DNA from: Silvibacterium bohemicum
GTDB taxonomy: Bacteria; Acidobacteriota; Terriglobia; Terriglobales; Acidobacteriaceae
Assembly (NCBI RefSeq): GCF_001006305.1
Contig: NZ_LBHJ01000020.1
Location: 372,001 to 436,000, forward strand
Direction of reading: 5' to 3'
Length of the DNA: 64,000 nt
Shown: in pieces, positions 1 to 8,852 of the stretch
How positions within the stretch are numbered: position 1 is the first letter of the stretch
Layout of the letters: every line of letters begins with the position of its first letter
Translations under genes and position numbers: made by a program
The notes under the pieces: generated by a model
What the model saw: only the letters and a program-made list of their open reading frames with translations
What the model was told of the DNA's origin: nothing
Databases searched by the model: none

Positions 1-91
1 CGTTAGCTTATTCATTGTGGGTCTCCGGAGCAGCGTAACCGCTCTTGGTAGTTCAGGCAGTGAGAAGCTATTCGGCATATCTCCGTTGTAT

Positions 92-117
92 AAAAAAAAG
101 GCCGGCTGGAGCCGGCC
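92..117 (-). terminator. Rho-independent terminator of the manganese catalase gene
   Basis: Read on the minus strand, an 18-base perfect inverted repeat (GGCCGGCT/AGCCGGCC, 100-117) is followed at once by eight T residues (92-99). It lies about 55 bases past the catalase stop codon. Nothing convincing is coded in 1-91. Confidence 0.9.
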
Positions 118-171
118 CTTGCTGCTGATATTGAACGGACTCTCTCGTGGCTTCTTCCCGATGAGCATTTC

Positions 172-1044
172 TTACACTTCGACGGTTGCGTTTTTCTCCG
201 CTTCGATTTTGGCGCGTTCATGGAGGGCAGCCTGCTTTTTCCCTACCGGACCTGTGTACTGACCGACAGGGGTTGAGTCAGCAGGGACGGGCTTCTGCGA
301 TCCAGGCTTCGGAGTGTAGGGCGTGACGTCGAGACCCTGACCACCCTTGATCTCGGACTGAACAGCGGTCAGTCCGTTGCCTTGATTCCAGGGCCCGGAG
401 AAGTCAGTCTCTCCATATTGGCTTTCACCTGTAGAGGCATTGAAGAATTGGTCGACCAGAACCGGCGTCGGTTCGATGATACCGATCGAAAAGGGAGCCT
501 TCTCCATGCTTTCGAGCGCGGCGGTGAATGCACGCATATGCGTGATCTCCCGAGTCATGAGGAACTGTAGAGCTTCCTTCGACCCTTGATCCTCAGTGAA
601 TGCGATCAATCGCTCGTAGACGATCTTGGCGCGAGCCTCCGCGGCAATGTTGCTGCGGAGATCGACCGCCAGATCGCCGGTGACTTTGAGATAATCTGCA
701 GTCCAGGCGTTGCCCATCGAATCGAATAGCGCGACTCCGCCTCCGCCAGCGATAGCTACGAGAGGATCTGCTTCTGCGGCTTCCCGCTCATTCTTCATCG
801 GCTTAAGGTGCATGCGAATCAGAGCTCCAACTACTTCGAGGTGACTGAGCTCCTCTGTCCCGATGTCCATTAAGAGGTCTTTGCGCGGGGCATCTTCGCA
901 ATTGAAACCCTGAATTGAGTACTGCATGGCTGCAGCAAGTTCTCCATTCGCGCCGCCGAACTGCTCGAGCAACATACGGCCGAATCTGGGATCGGGCTCA
1001 CCGATATTTACCGTGTACATCAGCTTCTTTACGTGGTGATACAT
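172..1044 (-). CDS. Manganese catalase family protein
   Basis: A 290-residue non-haem catalase-type protein that would dismutate hydrogen peroxide at a di-manganese site in the cytoplasm. The N-terminal ferritin-like bundle carries the family's metal-ligand segments: the LAAAMQYS region, GTEELSHLE, an AEARAKIVYERL helix and REITHMRAF. The C-terminal tail (about residues 200-290) is low complexity and Pro/Gly rich, as in many family members. The frame is open further upstream, but ATG at 1044 is preceded by GAGGAG at good spacing and starts at the family's usual N-terminus (MYHHVKKLMYTVNIGEPDP). It is followed by a strong terminator and preceded by 267 bases without a gene, so it is probably monocistronic. 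I see no OxyR-type site. Confidence 0.92.
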   Translation of the reverse strand: MYHHVKKLMYTVNIGEPDPRFGRMLLEQFGGANGELAAAMQYSIQGFNCEDAPRKDLLMDIGTEELSHLEVVGALIRMHLKPMKNEREAAEADPLVAIAGGGGVALFDSMGNAWTADYLKVTGDLAVDLRSNIAAEARAKIVYERLIAFTEDQGSKEALQFLMTREITHMRAFTAALESMEKAPFSIGIIEPTPVLVDQFFNASTGESQYGETDFSGPWNQGNGLTAVQSEIKGGQGLDVTPYTPKPGSQKPVPADSTPVGQYTGPVGKKQAALHERAKIEAEKNATVEV

Positions 1045-1311
1045 AGCTCTCCTCTCAATACTCGGCAGGAGATATACATACCTGCAAGCATTGTTTGTGG
1101 ATTGGAATTTTTGGATTAGAGAGGCGCGTGCGGCGTACCGCCGTCTACATTCTGTGTGATAGGAGTCAAAATTCCATTGCGCAGTTGTACGGCGCACGAT
1201 AACTGTGCGAAGCCAATTTCGAAGGCAGGATTCTCTAGAGGGTTGAGTTGATCCTGGCCTTCGGCATAAAGTAGCTCGACGCTGGGGCTATCCGCACTTC
1301 TAGGTTGTTTT

Positions 1312-2520
1312 TTACGCCGTAGCGTCACGCACGCCGGTGGCGTGCCGCAGCGCGGCCAGGCCGAGTAATCCCAGGCCGAGGGCGCACACTCCGCTCCATC
1401 CCCAGTGTGCCCAGGCTATGGTGGAGAAGAGCGATCCAAGCGAGCCGCCCAGGAAGTAAATCATCATGTAGATCGTGTTGATGCGGCCGCGTGCTCCGGG
1501 TTCAAGGCCGAAGATGCGCGTTTGGTTGGCAATCTGCGTTGCCTGCGTACCGAGGTCGAGGACGATGACACCGAGTACGAGTCCCATGATGTGATAACCG
1601 AGAAGCCAGAGGGTGCAGAAGCCCAAGGTCAGCAACGAGAGGCCGAGCGTTACGACGGTGCGTGAGCCGCGGCGGTCAGCAATGCGTCCGGCAATGGGCG
1701 CGATGAGTGCGCCTGTGGCTCCGAGAACTCCAAAACTGCCGGCCGTGCCTGCGCCCAGATGATAGTGCTTCGAGCCCAGCAGAAAGACCAGCGTCGTCCA
1801 GAAGGCGCTGAACGCGGCAAAGACGAGACCGCCGAGCACGGCAGATTCGCGCAGCAACGGCTGCGTGCGGATGAGCGTCCAGAGCGAACGCAGGGCCTGC
1901 ATGTACCGCACTGGCTTGTGAGGCGGAAGCTTGGGCAGCTTGCGCAACAAGAGCGGTACGAAGGCAGCGTTGCTGGCCGCGGCGAAGAAGAAGACTGCGC
2001 GCCAGCCAAAAAAAGATGCGATCCAGCCGGAGACCGAGCGCGCGAGCAGAACTCCCAGAAGCAGCCCGGTCATGACGGTGCCGATGGCCCGTCCGCGCTC
2101 TTCGTCATCGGCGAGTTCAGGAGCAATCGGGACGATGATGTGAGTGACAGCTGCAGTGAGGCCGATGGCGATGCTCGCCGCGAGCAGAACCGCGAGATTT
2201 GGCGCGAAAGCAGCGAGCAGCGCGGCTACGGCGACTCCTGCCATAAGGCGCACCATGAGGCCGCGGCGTTCGATGACATCGCCGAGCGGGACGAAGGCGA
2301 GGATGCCGATGGAATAGCCGATCTGCGTGGCGACAGCGACGGTACCCATGCGGCTGTGATCCACATGCAGACTGCGCGCCATGTCGAGCAAAAGCGGCTG
2401 ATTGTAGTAAATGTTCGAGACGCCGACACCGCATGCCAAGCCTAGAAAAGGCAACAAACCGTGGTGTCGCGGAGGAGCATCGACCAGCACTTCAGGGGAG
2501 ATGGTTTCGAGGTCGTTCAA
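1312..2520 (-). CDS. MFS transporter, sugar-efflux/drug-efflux type
   Basis: A 402-residue inner-membrane carrier with about 12 hydrophobic segments. The N-terminal stretch GVGVSNIYYNQPLLLDMA and the loop after helix 2 (PLGDVIERRGLM, the MFS motif A position) are typical of the AraJ/YgaY-like group of proton-driven exporters. The substrate cannot be read from sequence. The start is a TTG at 2520 with no clear ribosome binding site. No better ATG exists, and the first membrane helix begins about 20 residues in, so the start is plausible but not secure. It lies downstream of the GH1 gene on the same strand with a 76-base gap and may be cotranscribed with it. Confidence 0.88.
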   Translation of the reverse strand: MNDLETISPEVLVDAPPRHHGLLPFLGLACGVGVSNIYYNQPLLLDMARSLHVDHSRMGTVAVATQIGYSIGILAFVPLGDVIERRGLMVRLMAGVAVAALLAAFAPNLAVLLAASIAIGLTAAVTHIIVPIAPELADDEERGRAIGTVMTGLLLGVLLARSVSGWIASFFGWRAVFFFAAASNAAFVPLLLRKLPKLPPHKPVRYMQALRSLWTLIRTQPLLRESAVLGGLVFAAFSAFWTTLVFLLGSKHYHLGAGTAGSFGVLGATGALIAPIAGRIADRRGSRTVVTLGLSLLTLGFCTLWLLGYHIMGLVLGVIVLDLGTQATQIANQTRIFGLEPGARGRINTIYMMIYFLGGSLGSLFSTIAWAHWGWSGVCALGLGLLGLAALRHATGVRDATA

Positions 2521-2596
2521 ATATCAGTTTAGATGAATGAGAAGAGCGGGACGACTCAGCCGGTGTCGCGCGCCACTTTCAGGAAAAGAAAAAACG

Positions 2597-4141
2597 CTAC
2601 ACATCCAGCCGGTTTGAAACCGCGACTCGACCATACCAATAGCCCGAGTCTTTAATGGTGCGCTTCTGATTGCGGAAATCCGTGTAGATCAGTCCGTATC
2701 GCTCGGTGTAACCCTCCGCCCATTGGAAGTTGTCCAGCAACGTCCAGGCATGATAGGCGCGGACTTTCGCTCCATCGGCGATGGCGCGAGCCAACTCTGC
2801 CAGCGTTTCGCGATACCACAGGATGCGCCGTGAATCCGGGATGCGGCCATGCTTCTCTTCATCCGGGGAATCCAGATAGCCACAACCGCTCTCGGTGATT
2901 TCGATGATCGGGTGATTGTAATCGCGAGTGATCTTCGACACGAGGTCATAAATTCCCCTTGGCCATACCTCCAGACCAGCTTCTGTCAGCGGCCCCTCTG
3001 TCGGCATCGCGGCACGGAAGCGAGTGTAAGGATCACGGCCGCCTGGCGAATTGCCCTCGATCTCGGTGCCGCTGAAATTGCCTCCGCTCTGAAACTTCTC
3101 TTTGCTCGCATCGGACACCACACGGCGTGTGTAGTAGTGGAAGCCAACCCAATCCAACGGCGCATACAGAAGCTTTTCGTCTCCAGCCCTGAAGCCCATC
3201 ACATCAAGGGGCGGTTCGCCAATGAAGGCGTTCGGATAGCGACCGTGCATCGCTGCTTCCAGAAAAAAGACGTTATTCATCGCGTGATAGCGGGCGGCCG
3301 CAGCTCGGTCGTCGTCTGAATCTGTCTTCGGGTACGCGGGCGCCATTTCATAGGCGCTGCCCACTGTCGCCTTCGGAGAGGCTGCCTTGACTGCACGATG
3401 AGCTTCCCCTTGAGCCAGCGCCAATGTGTGCGCTGCTTTCAGAAAGTCGCTGAAGCTCGTGCCGCTGGGAGGGAGCGCACCCGCGGCATACCCCATAAAT
3501 GCGATAGCCCACGGCATGTTGAAGGGCGCCCAGACTGTAATTCGATCGCCAAGATGCCTCGCGAGTATGCCTGCGTAGTCGGCGAAGTAATTCGCCAGCT
3601 CCCTATTTGGCCAGCCTCCGCGATCTTCCAGTGCCTGCGGAAGATCCCAGTGATACATCGTGCACCACGGGCGGATGCCAGCCTCTAGCAACGCATCGAC
3701 AAAACGGCTGTAATGATCCACTCCCTTCATATTCGGCGAGCCTACGCCGGTGGGCTGGATTCGTGGCCACCAGATGGAAAAACGATAGCTTTTCAGGTTG
3801 AGCTGTTTGGCGAGCGCGATGTCCTGCGGGTAAAGATGGTATTGGTCGCAAGCAACATCGCCGGTCACTCCTCCCCGCACCTTTCCCGGTGTGTGGGTGA
3901 ACCGATCCCAGATCGACTCACCCTTGCCATCCTCGTTCCATGCACCTTCGTTCTGGTAGGAGGCTGTGGCGACACCCCAGAGAAATCCCTCGGGGAAACG
4001 GGCTTGCGCGATCATGGGGTCAGGAACGGCGCCGGGGTCTGGAGCCGTAGAATTTTGCGTTGCCGCGTAGCCACGGCCTGGAGAAAGCGCAGCACCTGCG
4101 GCAGCAGCCAGAGAACGGGCGGTAAACTCACGACGGTTCAT
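2597..4141 (-). CDS. Tat-exported GH1 beta-glucosidase-like protein with acid/base Glu replaced by Met
   Basis: A 514-residue GH1-family protein. The N-terminus has a twin-arginine signal (NRREF followed by an Ala-rich segment, about 1-27). The GH1 landmarks are present: SYQNEGAWNEDGKG near residue 61, HWDLPQALEDRGGW near 164 and the nucleophile motif ITESG with Glu417. At the acid/base motif, normally TxNEP, the protein reads FNMP: residue 209 is Met (codon 3515-3517), so the proton donor is absent. The protein may use an exogenous base as myrosinases do, may have another activity, or may be a binding protein. The start has GAGGAG six bases upstream. A MFS exporter follows 76 bases downstream. 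The fold assignment is secure; beta-glucosidase activity is doubtful. Confidence 0.9.
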   Translation of the reverse strand: MNRREFTARSLAAAAGAALSPGRGYAATQNSTAPDPGAVPDPMIAQARFPEGFLWGVATASYQNEGAWNEDGKGESIWDRFTHTPGKVRGGVTGDVACDQYHLYPQDIALAKQLNLKSYRFSIWWPRIQPTGVGSPNMKGVDHYSRFVDALLEAGIRPWCTMYHWDLPQALEDRGGWPNRELANYFADYAGILARHLGDRITVWAPFNMPWAIAFMGYAAGALPPSGTSFSDFLKAAHTLALAQGEAHRAVKAASPKATVGSAYEMAPAYPKTDSDDDRAAAARYHAMNNVFFLEAAMHGRYPNAFIGEPPLDVMGFRAGDEKLLYAPLDWVGFHYYTRRVVSDASKEKFQSGGNFSGTEIEGNSPGGRDPYTRFRAAMPTEGPLTEAGLEVWPRGIYDLVSKITRDYNHPIIEITESGCGYLDSPDEEKHGRIPDSRRILWYRETLAELARAIADGAKVRAYHAWTLLDNFQWAEGYTERYGLIYTDFRNQKRTIKDSGYWYGRVAVSNRLDV

Positions 4142-4239
4142 CGCGAACTCCTCGTTTCATTCAGGCTCATGCGGGAACGATTGCACGCCCCAACTATCGC
4201 ACATGAGCCTTAGAAAATCCGCCTGTATCATTTCGAATA

Positions 4240-4485
4240 TCAGTGAGTGAACCGGCTCGGGTTTGGCTGCTCAGGCTGCAATGGATTTTGTCCAGCTGGC
4301 AGAGCACCCAGGATCTCGTCGAGCTGCTCCATCGCATTGCGGATCAGAATCGCGGTCTGCGCAAAGACGTCAGGCGCAAGATTCACAGTCACGGGACCAA
4401 TACTGAGATGGATGGAGTTGCACTCGCAGAGCCGCACCCTGCCAAGTCCGGGATGGTCCGCCAATATCACGTTGATGTCGTCCAT
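4240..4485 (-). CDS. Small conserved hypothetical protein
   Basis: An 81-residue soluble protein of unknown function. The frame is open to 4671, but ATG at 4485 has an AGAGAGA ribosome binding site, and the residues after it (MDDINVILADHPGLGRVRLC) look structured, whereas the upstream extension is low complexity. The core CNSIHLSIGPVTVNLAP followed by an amphipathic helix resembles small proteins I associate with acidobacterial and proteobacterial genomes. It has no membrane segment or recognisable catalytic motif. The Pro-rich C-terminal tail (about 65-81) is probably disordered. It sits 195 bases downstream of the S4 paralog on the same strand. Confidence 0.6.
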   Translation of the reverse strand: MDDINVILADHPGLGRVRLCECNSIHLSIGPVTVNLAPDVFAQTAILIRNAMEQLDEILGALPAGQNPLQPEQPNPSRFTH

Positions 4486-4679
4486 AATTCTCTCTCTGAC
4501 CGGTGTTGCGATCGTTTTATTCGTACGGGAGGGTGTGCCGCATGGCGGCGCGGAAGTTTTTTCCATCATCGGTGCGGCTGTACGTTGTCGATGGCTCCAT
4601 AAGAAGGACGCAGGAAAGATGCTCTCTGCTCCCGGTTGAGTTTCGAAAAAATATCTGTCGAAGGCTCCCACCTTATCTG

Positions 4680-5303
4680 TTAGACGCCGCGCTTCGCGTA
4701 ATACTCCGCGACCTGCGTGGTGTTGAACTCGAACGGGACATGATTTGAACTTGGAATCGAGAGAACGATCCCGCGGTCCGGCGCGTTTGGATTTTGAAAT
4801 TGCAGGAAGGATGGCAGCGTAAGGCGAGGCGACTTGAGCGAGGATTGAATCGCCTCCATCTGGCTGGCCTTTTCCGAAAGCCAGACGATCTCACCGGGGC
4901 GCAGCACCATGGAGCCGATTGTCTGCCGACGTCCGTTCACGAGGATGTGACCATGAGAAACCAGTTGGCGTGCGGCCGCGATACTGCGGGCAAAGCCCAG
5001 CCGGAAAACCACGTTGTCCAGCCTGCGCTCCAACAAGCCAATGAGGCTCTCGATCCAGTTTGATGGGCTGAGGCTGCGTGCTTTGCGCACGAAGCGGCGT
5101 AATTGCTCTTCGCGCAGTCCGTAGTGGAAGAGAAGCTTTTGCTTCTCCTGAAGCTGTGCGCCGAATTGCGTCTTCTTCGTCTTCCGTAGCCGTCCATGCT
5201 GGCCGGGCGGATAACTCCGTTTTTCCAAGGCGCCTGGTTTGCCCAGTCCCGGCAGCTCAATCCCCAGCGAGCGCTGGATCCTGAACTTCTTTCGTTCGCT
5301 CAT
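4680..5303 (-). CDS. rpsD: 30S ribosomal protein S4 paralog, cysteine-free form
   Basis: A 207-residue S4-family protein. The S4 RNA-binding domain is clear (about 94-155: ERRLDNVVFRLGFA, SIAAARQLVSHGHILVNGRR), as are the N-terminal landmarks SYPPGQHGR and the LREEQLRRFVRKA helix. The protein has no cysteine, so it lacks the zinc-binding Cys cluster of many S4 proteins. It is not beside rpsK, rpsM, rpoA or rplQ, the usual setting of the housekeeping gene, so it is probably a second copy (inference). ATG at 5303 follows AGGAG at good spacing. A zinc-independent spare used under metal limitation is one explanation. I cannot see a Zur site I trust. Confidence 0.9.
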   Translation of the reverse strand: MSERKKFRIQRSLGIELPGLGKPGALEKRSYPPGQHGRLRKTKKTQFGAQLQEKQKLLFHYGLREEQLRRFVRKARSLSPSNWIESLIGLLERRLDNVVFRLGFARSIAAARQLVSHGHILVNGRRQTIGSMVLRPGEIVWLSEKASQMEAIQSSLKSPRLTLPSFLQFQNPNAPDRGIVLSIPSSNHVPFEFNTTQVAEYYAKRGV

Positions 5304-5668
5304 ATCGCCGTCTCCTAATGAATGGAGGAGACGGAGCTATCCCAAAAAGATAGCCCAGCCGCCCTCATTGTCGATCTCCAAACGGCCGCGACGCTTCGCC
5401 AAAAGACTTCACGGCTGCTTGCATGTAAATGCAGACTATTTCGGTCGGATATTCAAGCCAATCAACTTTCAGCGAAGAGCAATTCTCTAAAGGTGAGCGG
5501 AAGCTTCGTTACGCCGGACGGTAAATTCGATGATCGGAGCGCGACGGACTCAATAGTTCATAGAGAAGAGCGCTCAGAATATCCCGAGCGCCAAACTTAT
5601 CTCCTCACCTGCACGCGCGCTCTGGCGATCGGCAATGTTCACTTCATCCGAGATCCGCGGTTGCAGCT
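5304..5668. other. Intergenic region upstream of the S4 paralog
   Basis: 365 bases without a convincing gene. A small inverted repeat (GCTATC/GATAGC, 5336-5354, seven-base loop) lies about 33 bases before the S4 start codon, in its probable leader. It could be a translational control hairpin or chance. Nothing else stands out. Confidence 0.4.
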
Positions 5669-8551
5669 CTACCTGAATTGGAAGTAGGCGAAATGGTCAG
5701 AGCCGTCGGTCAGAAGCAGTGTGAACTGCTGACATGTCCCGGCCATTCTTCTGTCGGTGCTCCACACATAAGTGTAAGTACCGCTCGAGGGTTCGCGACC
5801 TAGCTGATTGATGCCAATCGGGATGGGCGGGCCTATCGGCGCTTTGCTCTCGCACTCCACCGCGTTCACAGTGGGATAACCGGGAGCCAGCACATTCGAA
5901 CAGATATCTCCTCCCAGGCTGAAGCGGATAGGAACGGATTGCCCAGCTCTCTCCAGGTTCAATGCGGGAGAATTCTCCACGGGAGACTGAAATCCTTTGA
6001 AGGAATAGAGCGGGCCACTGGTGATGTGCACGGGAACCAGCTTCCATAACTGGCCTTTGCTGGCTGGGACGGTGAAGTCGCCATTGGACGCGGTTGCCGC
6101 TGGCTCCAGTACGATGCTCGCATCGGCTGCGGCGCTGTTCGCGGTCAGCAACAGGCCCGTGGCTTTATTGATGATGGTGTAGTAGTTCCCCTTTGCGTCG
6201 AGGGGCGGATGAACGCATCTCGCGGGGATATCGCCGCAATTTCCTGCCGATTGAATATCCCATTCCTGATTTGCACTCCCGGCTACAGCTTCGGTGCTGG
6301 CGCTCTGCGGATTCTGGACGACGGCTCCTCCTCCCGCACCATTCTGCGAATCCAGCACATTCAGACCGTTGCTCTGGTTCATATTGATGATCTGGAAAAA
6401 TCCATCGCCGCGATGATCCATCGGAGCCGGGTAGACCGCCTCGTTCTGTTCGGCATCGCCATCCTGCGCGAGAATCTGCCATTGCTGATGCAGACCTGTC
6501 ATCCCCGCATCGATGCCCGTGCTCAAATCGGCTCCAGCCGTAGTGGATGCATCGGCCGTCTCCAGAATGCGCCCGTTGGCTGCATTCACGAACTTGTAGG
6601 TGAGGGTACGATCCAGCTTGCCGCCCATCGCCAGCATCACGGGCATGGCAGCGTTGTTGCGTGCATCATTCGGCGTCGCAAGATTGTCGAATAACCCAAC
6701 GCCTCCAGTAACCCAATAATCATTCAGAGGACCGAGCGCTGTGCCTACGATGGAGGTCGCCTCGCCAGCCCACCATTCCATTCCCATGTGGAGATGGTTG
6801 GGCACGTTCTTCTGCACCGTATTCAAATCGATCATCGCCTGGCGCGTGAGCGCTGGAGAGGGTCCCGGCGGGTTGATTCCGTACCACGGATCTTGAGGAC
6901 TCGCCGTTCCATAAAGCGACTGGAGGGCGTAGGAGACGCCATCTTCGATGTTGAAGATAGGCAGACCAAGCTCAGTCGCTTCCCTACCGAAGTTCGGTTC
7001 GGCGATCTGCTGGCCGCTCGTGTGGAACCAGTTATATTGAGCCTGCGTCGTGGCGCCGTGCCAGCCGGGATAGTAGCTTTCACAAACCGCGTCCAAAGGC
7101 ACGCCATTCGTCGTTGTCGCTCCAAAATAGTACGTGTAGAGATCGCGGTCCCCTGTGATGTGAATGCAGCTGATCGGTGCCGGTAGTGCGGGACCAAGGT
7201 TGGGGTTTGATGTGTCAGAGGCAGCATCGGCAATGGCCTGCATGGCCGCTTTCTGAATCGCGATAAAACAGCTTCCGCCGCCGTTATTATTGGTATTGCA
7301 GGCTCCGCCGCTGAGTCCTGCGGTGCCTCCAGTGTTGAACATGCCGCTGGTGACTTCATTGCCGATTGCCACCACATCCGGCCAACCGCCCATTGCGCGG
7401 TACAGTTCCAACTCCTGCTTGACGTAGTTGTACATCAGGCAATTGCCTGCGACAGTGCAAGTACTCGTGGACGGAACACCTGAAAGCTGCGCGACGGTCT
7501 TGCCTGCCCAGTTGCCCGGTGTGTCGGAAGTATTCCAGCCATCGTAGAAGAGAGTCACATTGACCGACATGCCAAGCTGCTTGGCACGCACCGCGAGGTC
7601 TACGCCCGACCAATCTGTTTCGGCATAATCGCCAGCACTGCCGGAGCTTCCGGTGGCCGCAGCGGGAATGATCTGCGTTGCCGGAGGAGCAGCCAGAGTG
7701 TAGTGGTTGTATGGACCAGTCGTGATGGCGAAACTCTCGCCATGATGCGTGACCGTAGTGTTGATCGACGCCGGGCGGACTCGGACCATATTCATGCCGT
7801 TATTTTTGAAGATCTGCAGAAGATCCTGGCCGGGAAGATAAGCGTCGTGCCACCAGGGATAGGCGGAGGCATTATTGACCAAGGTGCGGTCATATTCTGC
7901 TTTTTCCTGCAGGCTCGAATCGTTGCCTCTGAAAAAAGCAGGCCGGAAGAGCCACAAGCGGCTGCCCATTTGCGGGCCACGGACCGGCGACTCAATCAGC
8001 TGCGCCCCCGGCGAAAGGCTTGCACTCGACGCGTTCAGGACCAATTGAGTGCCGACGTTCATCACCACGCTGAAACCATTCTTTACATAGGTGAAAAACC
8101 ACTCCTGTGTGGCCACATTGATCGCGCAGGGCTTCTGCACAACAGATGCGCCTCCACGCGCAAAGGAACTGTCCAAGCAGAGGCCACTCAGCAGGTTGCT
8201 GATCTTCCAGTTCCCGCCAAGAGTTTTGGTGAAGGCCCATCGTTGACTGAGGTCGGTGAAGCTTCTCGTGTTCAGCACCATGGGGTCGCCCGATGCCGTG
8301 GAGTTATTGCTCAGATCCACTTGCAGCCCGGACTGCTGATCGACAAGGTAATAGACCTCTCCGTCGATGGGGCCTGGGTCGACAGGCTCCGGCGGCTGGA
8401 CCACCTGGCCATGGAGCGGCAGAACAGAGAATATTCCGGCTAAGCAGAGGATAAGTAGCATCCACTGTTTGAGCACTCCATTGATTGGAAAGGGAATCGA
8501 GAATGCTGTCGATCTGCGGCCGGCGCCGCGCATACACACTGGCTCTCGCAT
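5669..8551 (-). CDS. Secreted GH53 endo-beta-1,4-galactanase with ricin-type lectin modules and a C-terminal PxKF-like domain
   Basis: A 960-residue exported enzyme predicted to cut beta-1,4-galactan or arabinogalactan. Order: a long signal region (hydrophobic about 29-46); a beta-trefoil lectin module (about 65-200, repeated QxW-type segments such as SQRWAF and TQEWFF); a GH53 catalytic domain (about 210-640) with acid/base motif AIGNEVTSGM (Glu399) and the family signature SYYPGWHG; a second beta-trefoil (about 650-860); and a C-terminal domain (about 865-960) with VPIRFSLGG, a YVWST stretch, AGTCQQF and HFAYFQF, resembling the PxKF domain best known from Actinobacteria. The second in-frame ATG (8551) was chosen because AGGAG lies eight bases before it. 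Its promoter carries the shared inverted repeat at 8648-8665. Confidence 0.88.
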   Translation of the reverse strand: MREPVCMRGAGRRSTAFSIPFPINGVLKQWMLLILCLAGIFSVLPLHGQVVQPPEPVDPGPIDGEVYYLVDQQSGLQVDLSNNSTASGDPMVLNTRSFTDLSQRWAFTKTLGGNWKISNLLSGLCLDSSFARGGASVVQKPCAINVATQEWFFTYVKNGFSVVMNVGTQLVLNASSASLSPGAQLIESPVRGPQMGSRLWLFRPAFFRGNDSSLQEKAEYDRTLVNNASAYPWWHDAYLPGQDLLQIFKNNGMNMVRVRPASINTTVTHHGESFAITTGPYNHYTLAAPPATQIIPAAATGSSGSAGDYAETDWSGVDLAVRAKQLGMSVNVTLFYDGWNTSDTPGNWAGKTVAQLSGVPSTSTCTVAGNCLMYNYVKQELELYRAMGGWPDVVAIGNEVTSGMFNTGGTAGLSGGACNTNNNGGGSCFIAIQKAAMQAIADAASDTSNPNLGPALPAPISCIHITGDRDLYTYYFGATTTNGVPLDAVCESYYPGWHGATTQAQYNWFHTSGQQIAEPNFGREATELGLPIFNIEDGVSYALQSLYGTASPQDPWYGINPPGPSPALTRQAMIDLNTVQKNVPNHLHMGMEWWAGEATSIVGTALGPLNDYWVTGGVGLFDNLATPNDARNNAAMPVMLAMGGKLDRTLTYKFVNAANGRILETADASTTAGADLSTGIDAGMTGLHQQWQILAQDGDAEQNEAVYPAPMDHRGDGFFQIINMNQSNGLNVLDSQNGAGGGAVVQNPQSASTEAVAGSANQEWDIQSAGNCGDIPARCVHPPLDAKGNYYTIINKATGLLLTANSAAADASIVLEPAATASNGDFTVPASKGQLWKLVPVHITSGPLYSFKGFQSPVENSPALNLERAGQSVPIRFSLGGDICSNVLAPGYPTVNAVECESKAPIGPPIPIGINQLGREPSSGTYTYVWSTDRRMAGTCQQFTLLLTDGSDHFAYFQFR

Positions 8552-8619
8552 TGGATATTCTCCTGCTTTCATGCCGCACTCTTCTGGGACAATAGTTTCT
8601 GCCGCTGAGAAGCACAGGA

Positions 8620-8665
8620 AATCTACGCCGGAGAAATTTCAGCCCGCATCCGACTAAAGTCGGAT
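8620..8665 (-). promoter_or_regulatory. Shared-architecture promoter of the GH53 gene (operator 8648-8665, -10 at 8620-8625)
   Basis: Read toward the gene: ATCCGAC-TTTA-GTCGGAT, a perfect 7-4-7 inverted repeat, then 22 bases, then TAGATT. The repeat occupies the place of the -35 box. The same layout recurs at five other promoters in this window. The start codon lies about 70 bases past the -10. The rest of 8552-8852 shows no gene, and no matching promoter is visible toward the divergent TPR gene. Confidence 0.75.
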
Positions 8666-8852
8666 TGGCAGAATTTTTAATGAAGCGCACGTTCCGCCCA
8701 AGTGAGACTGGAATACGGCATGCAGACGTGAGGGCGCAGATAATGAATTCCATGAAATCAATGCGCCCGCCGAGCCGCGCCTCGCGTCAATCCGCGGGCT
8801 GCTGCCTGCATCGCCACTTCTCTCCGTGTAGGTTTTTTTGGCCGGACGCAGC

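Noticed and set aside
4212-4236. Half of the shared carbohydrate operator (GGCGGAT on the minus strand) upstream of the GH1 gene
   Set aside because: The other arm (CGAC) is missing and no TAnnnT stands at 21-22 bases, so the GH1 gene is not placed in the regulon.
5322-5687. 121-residue plus-strand open frame upstream of the S4 paralog
   Set aside because: No ribosome binding site or family features, and it runs into the antisense end of the GH53 gene; treated as non-coding.
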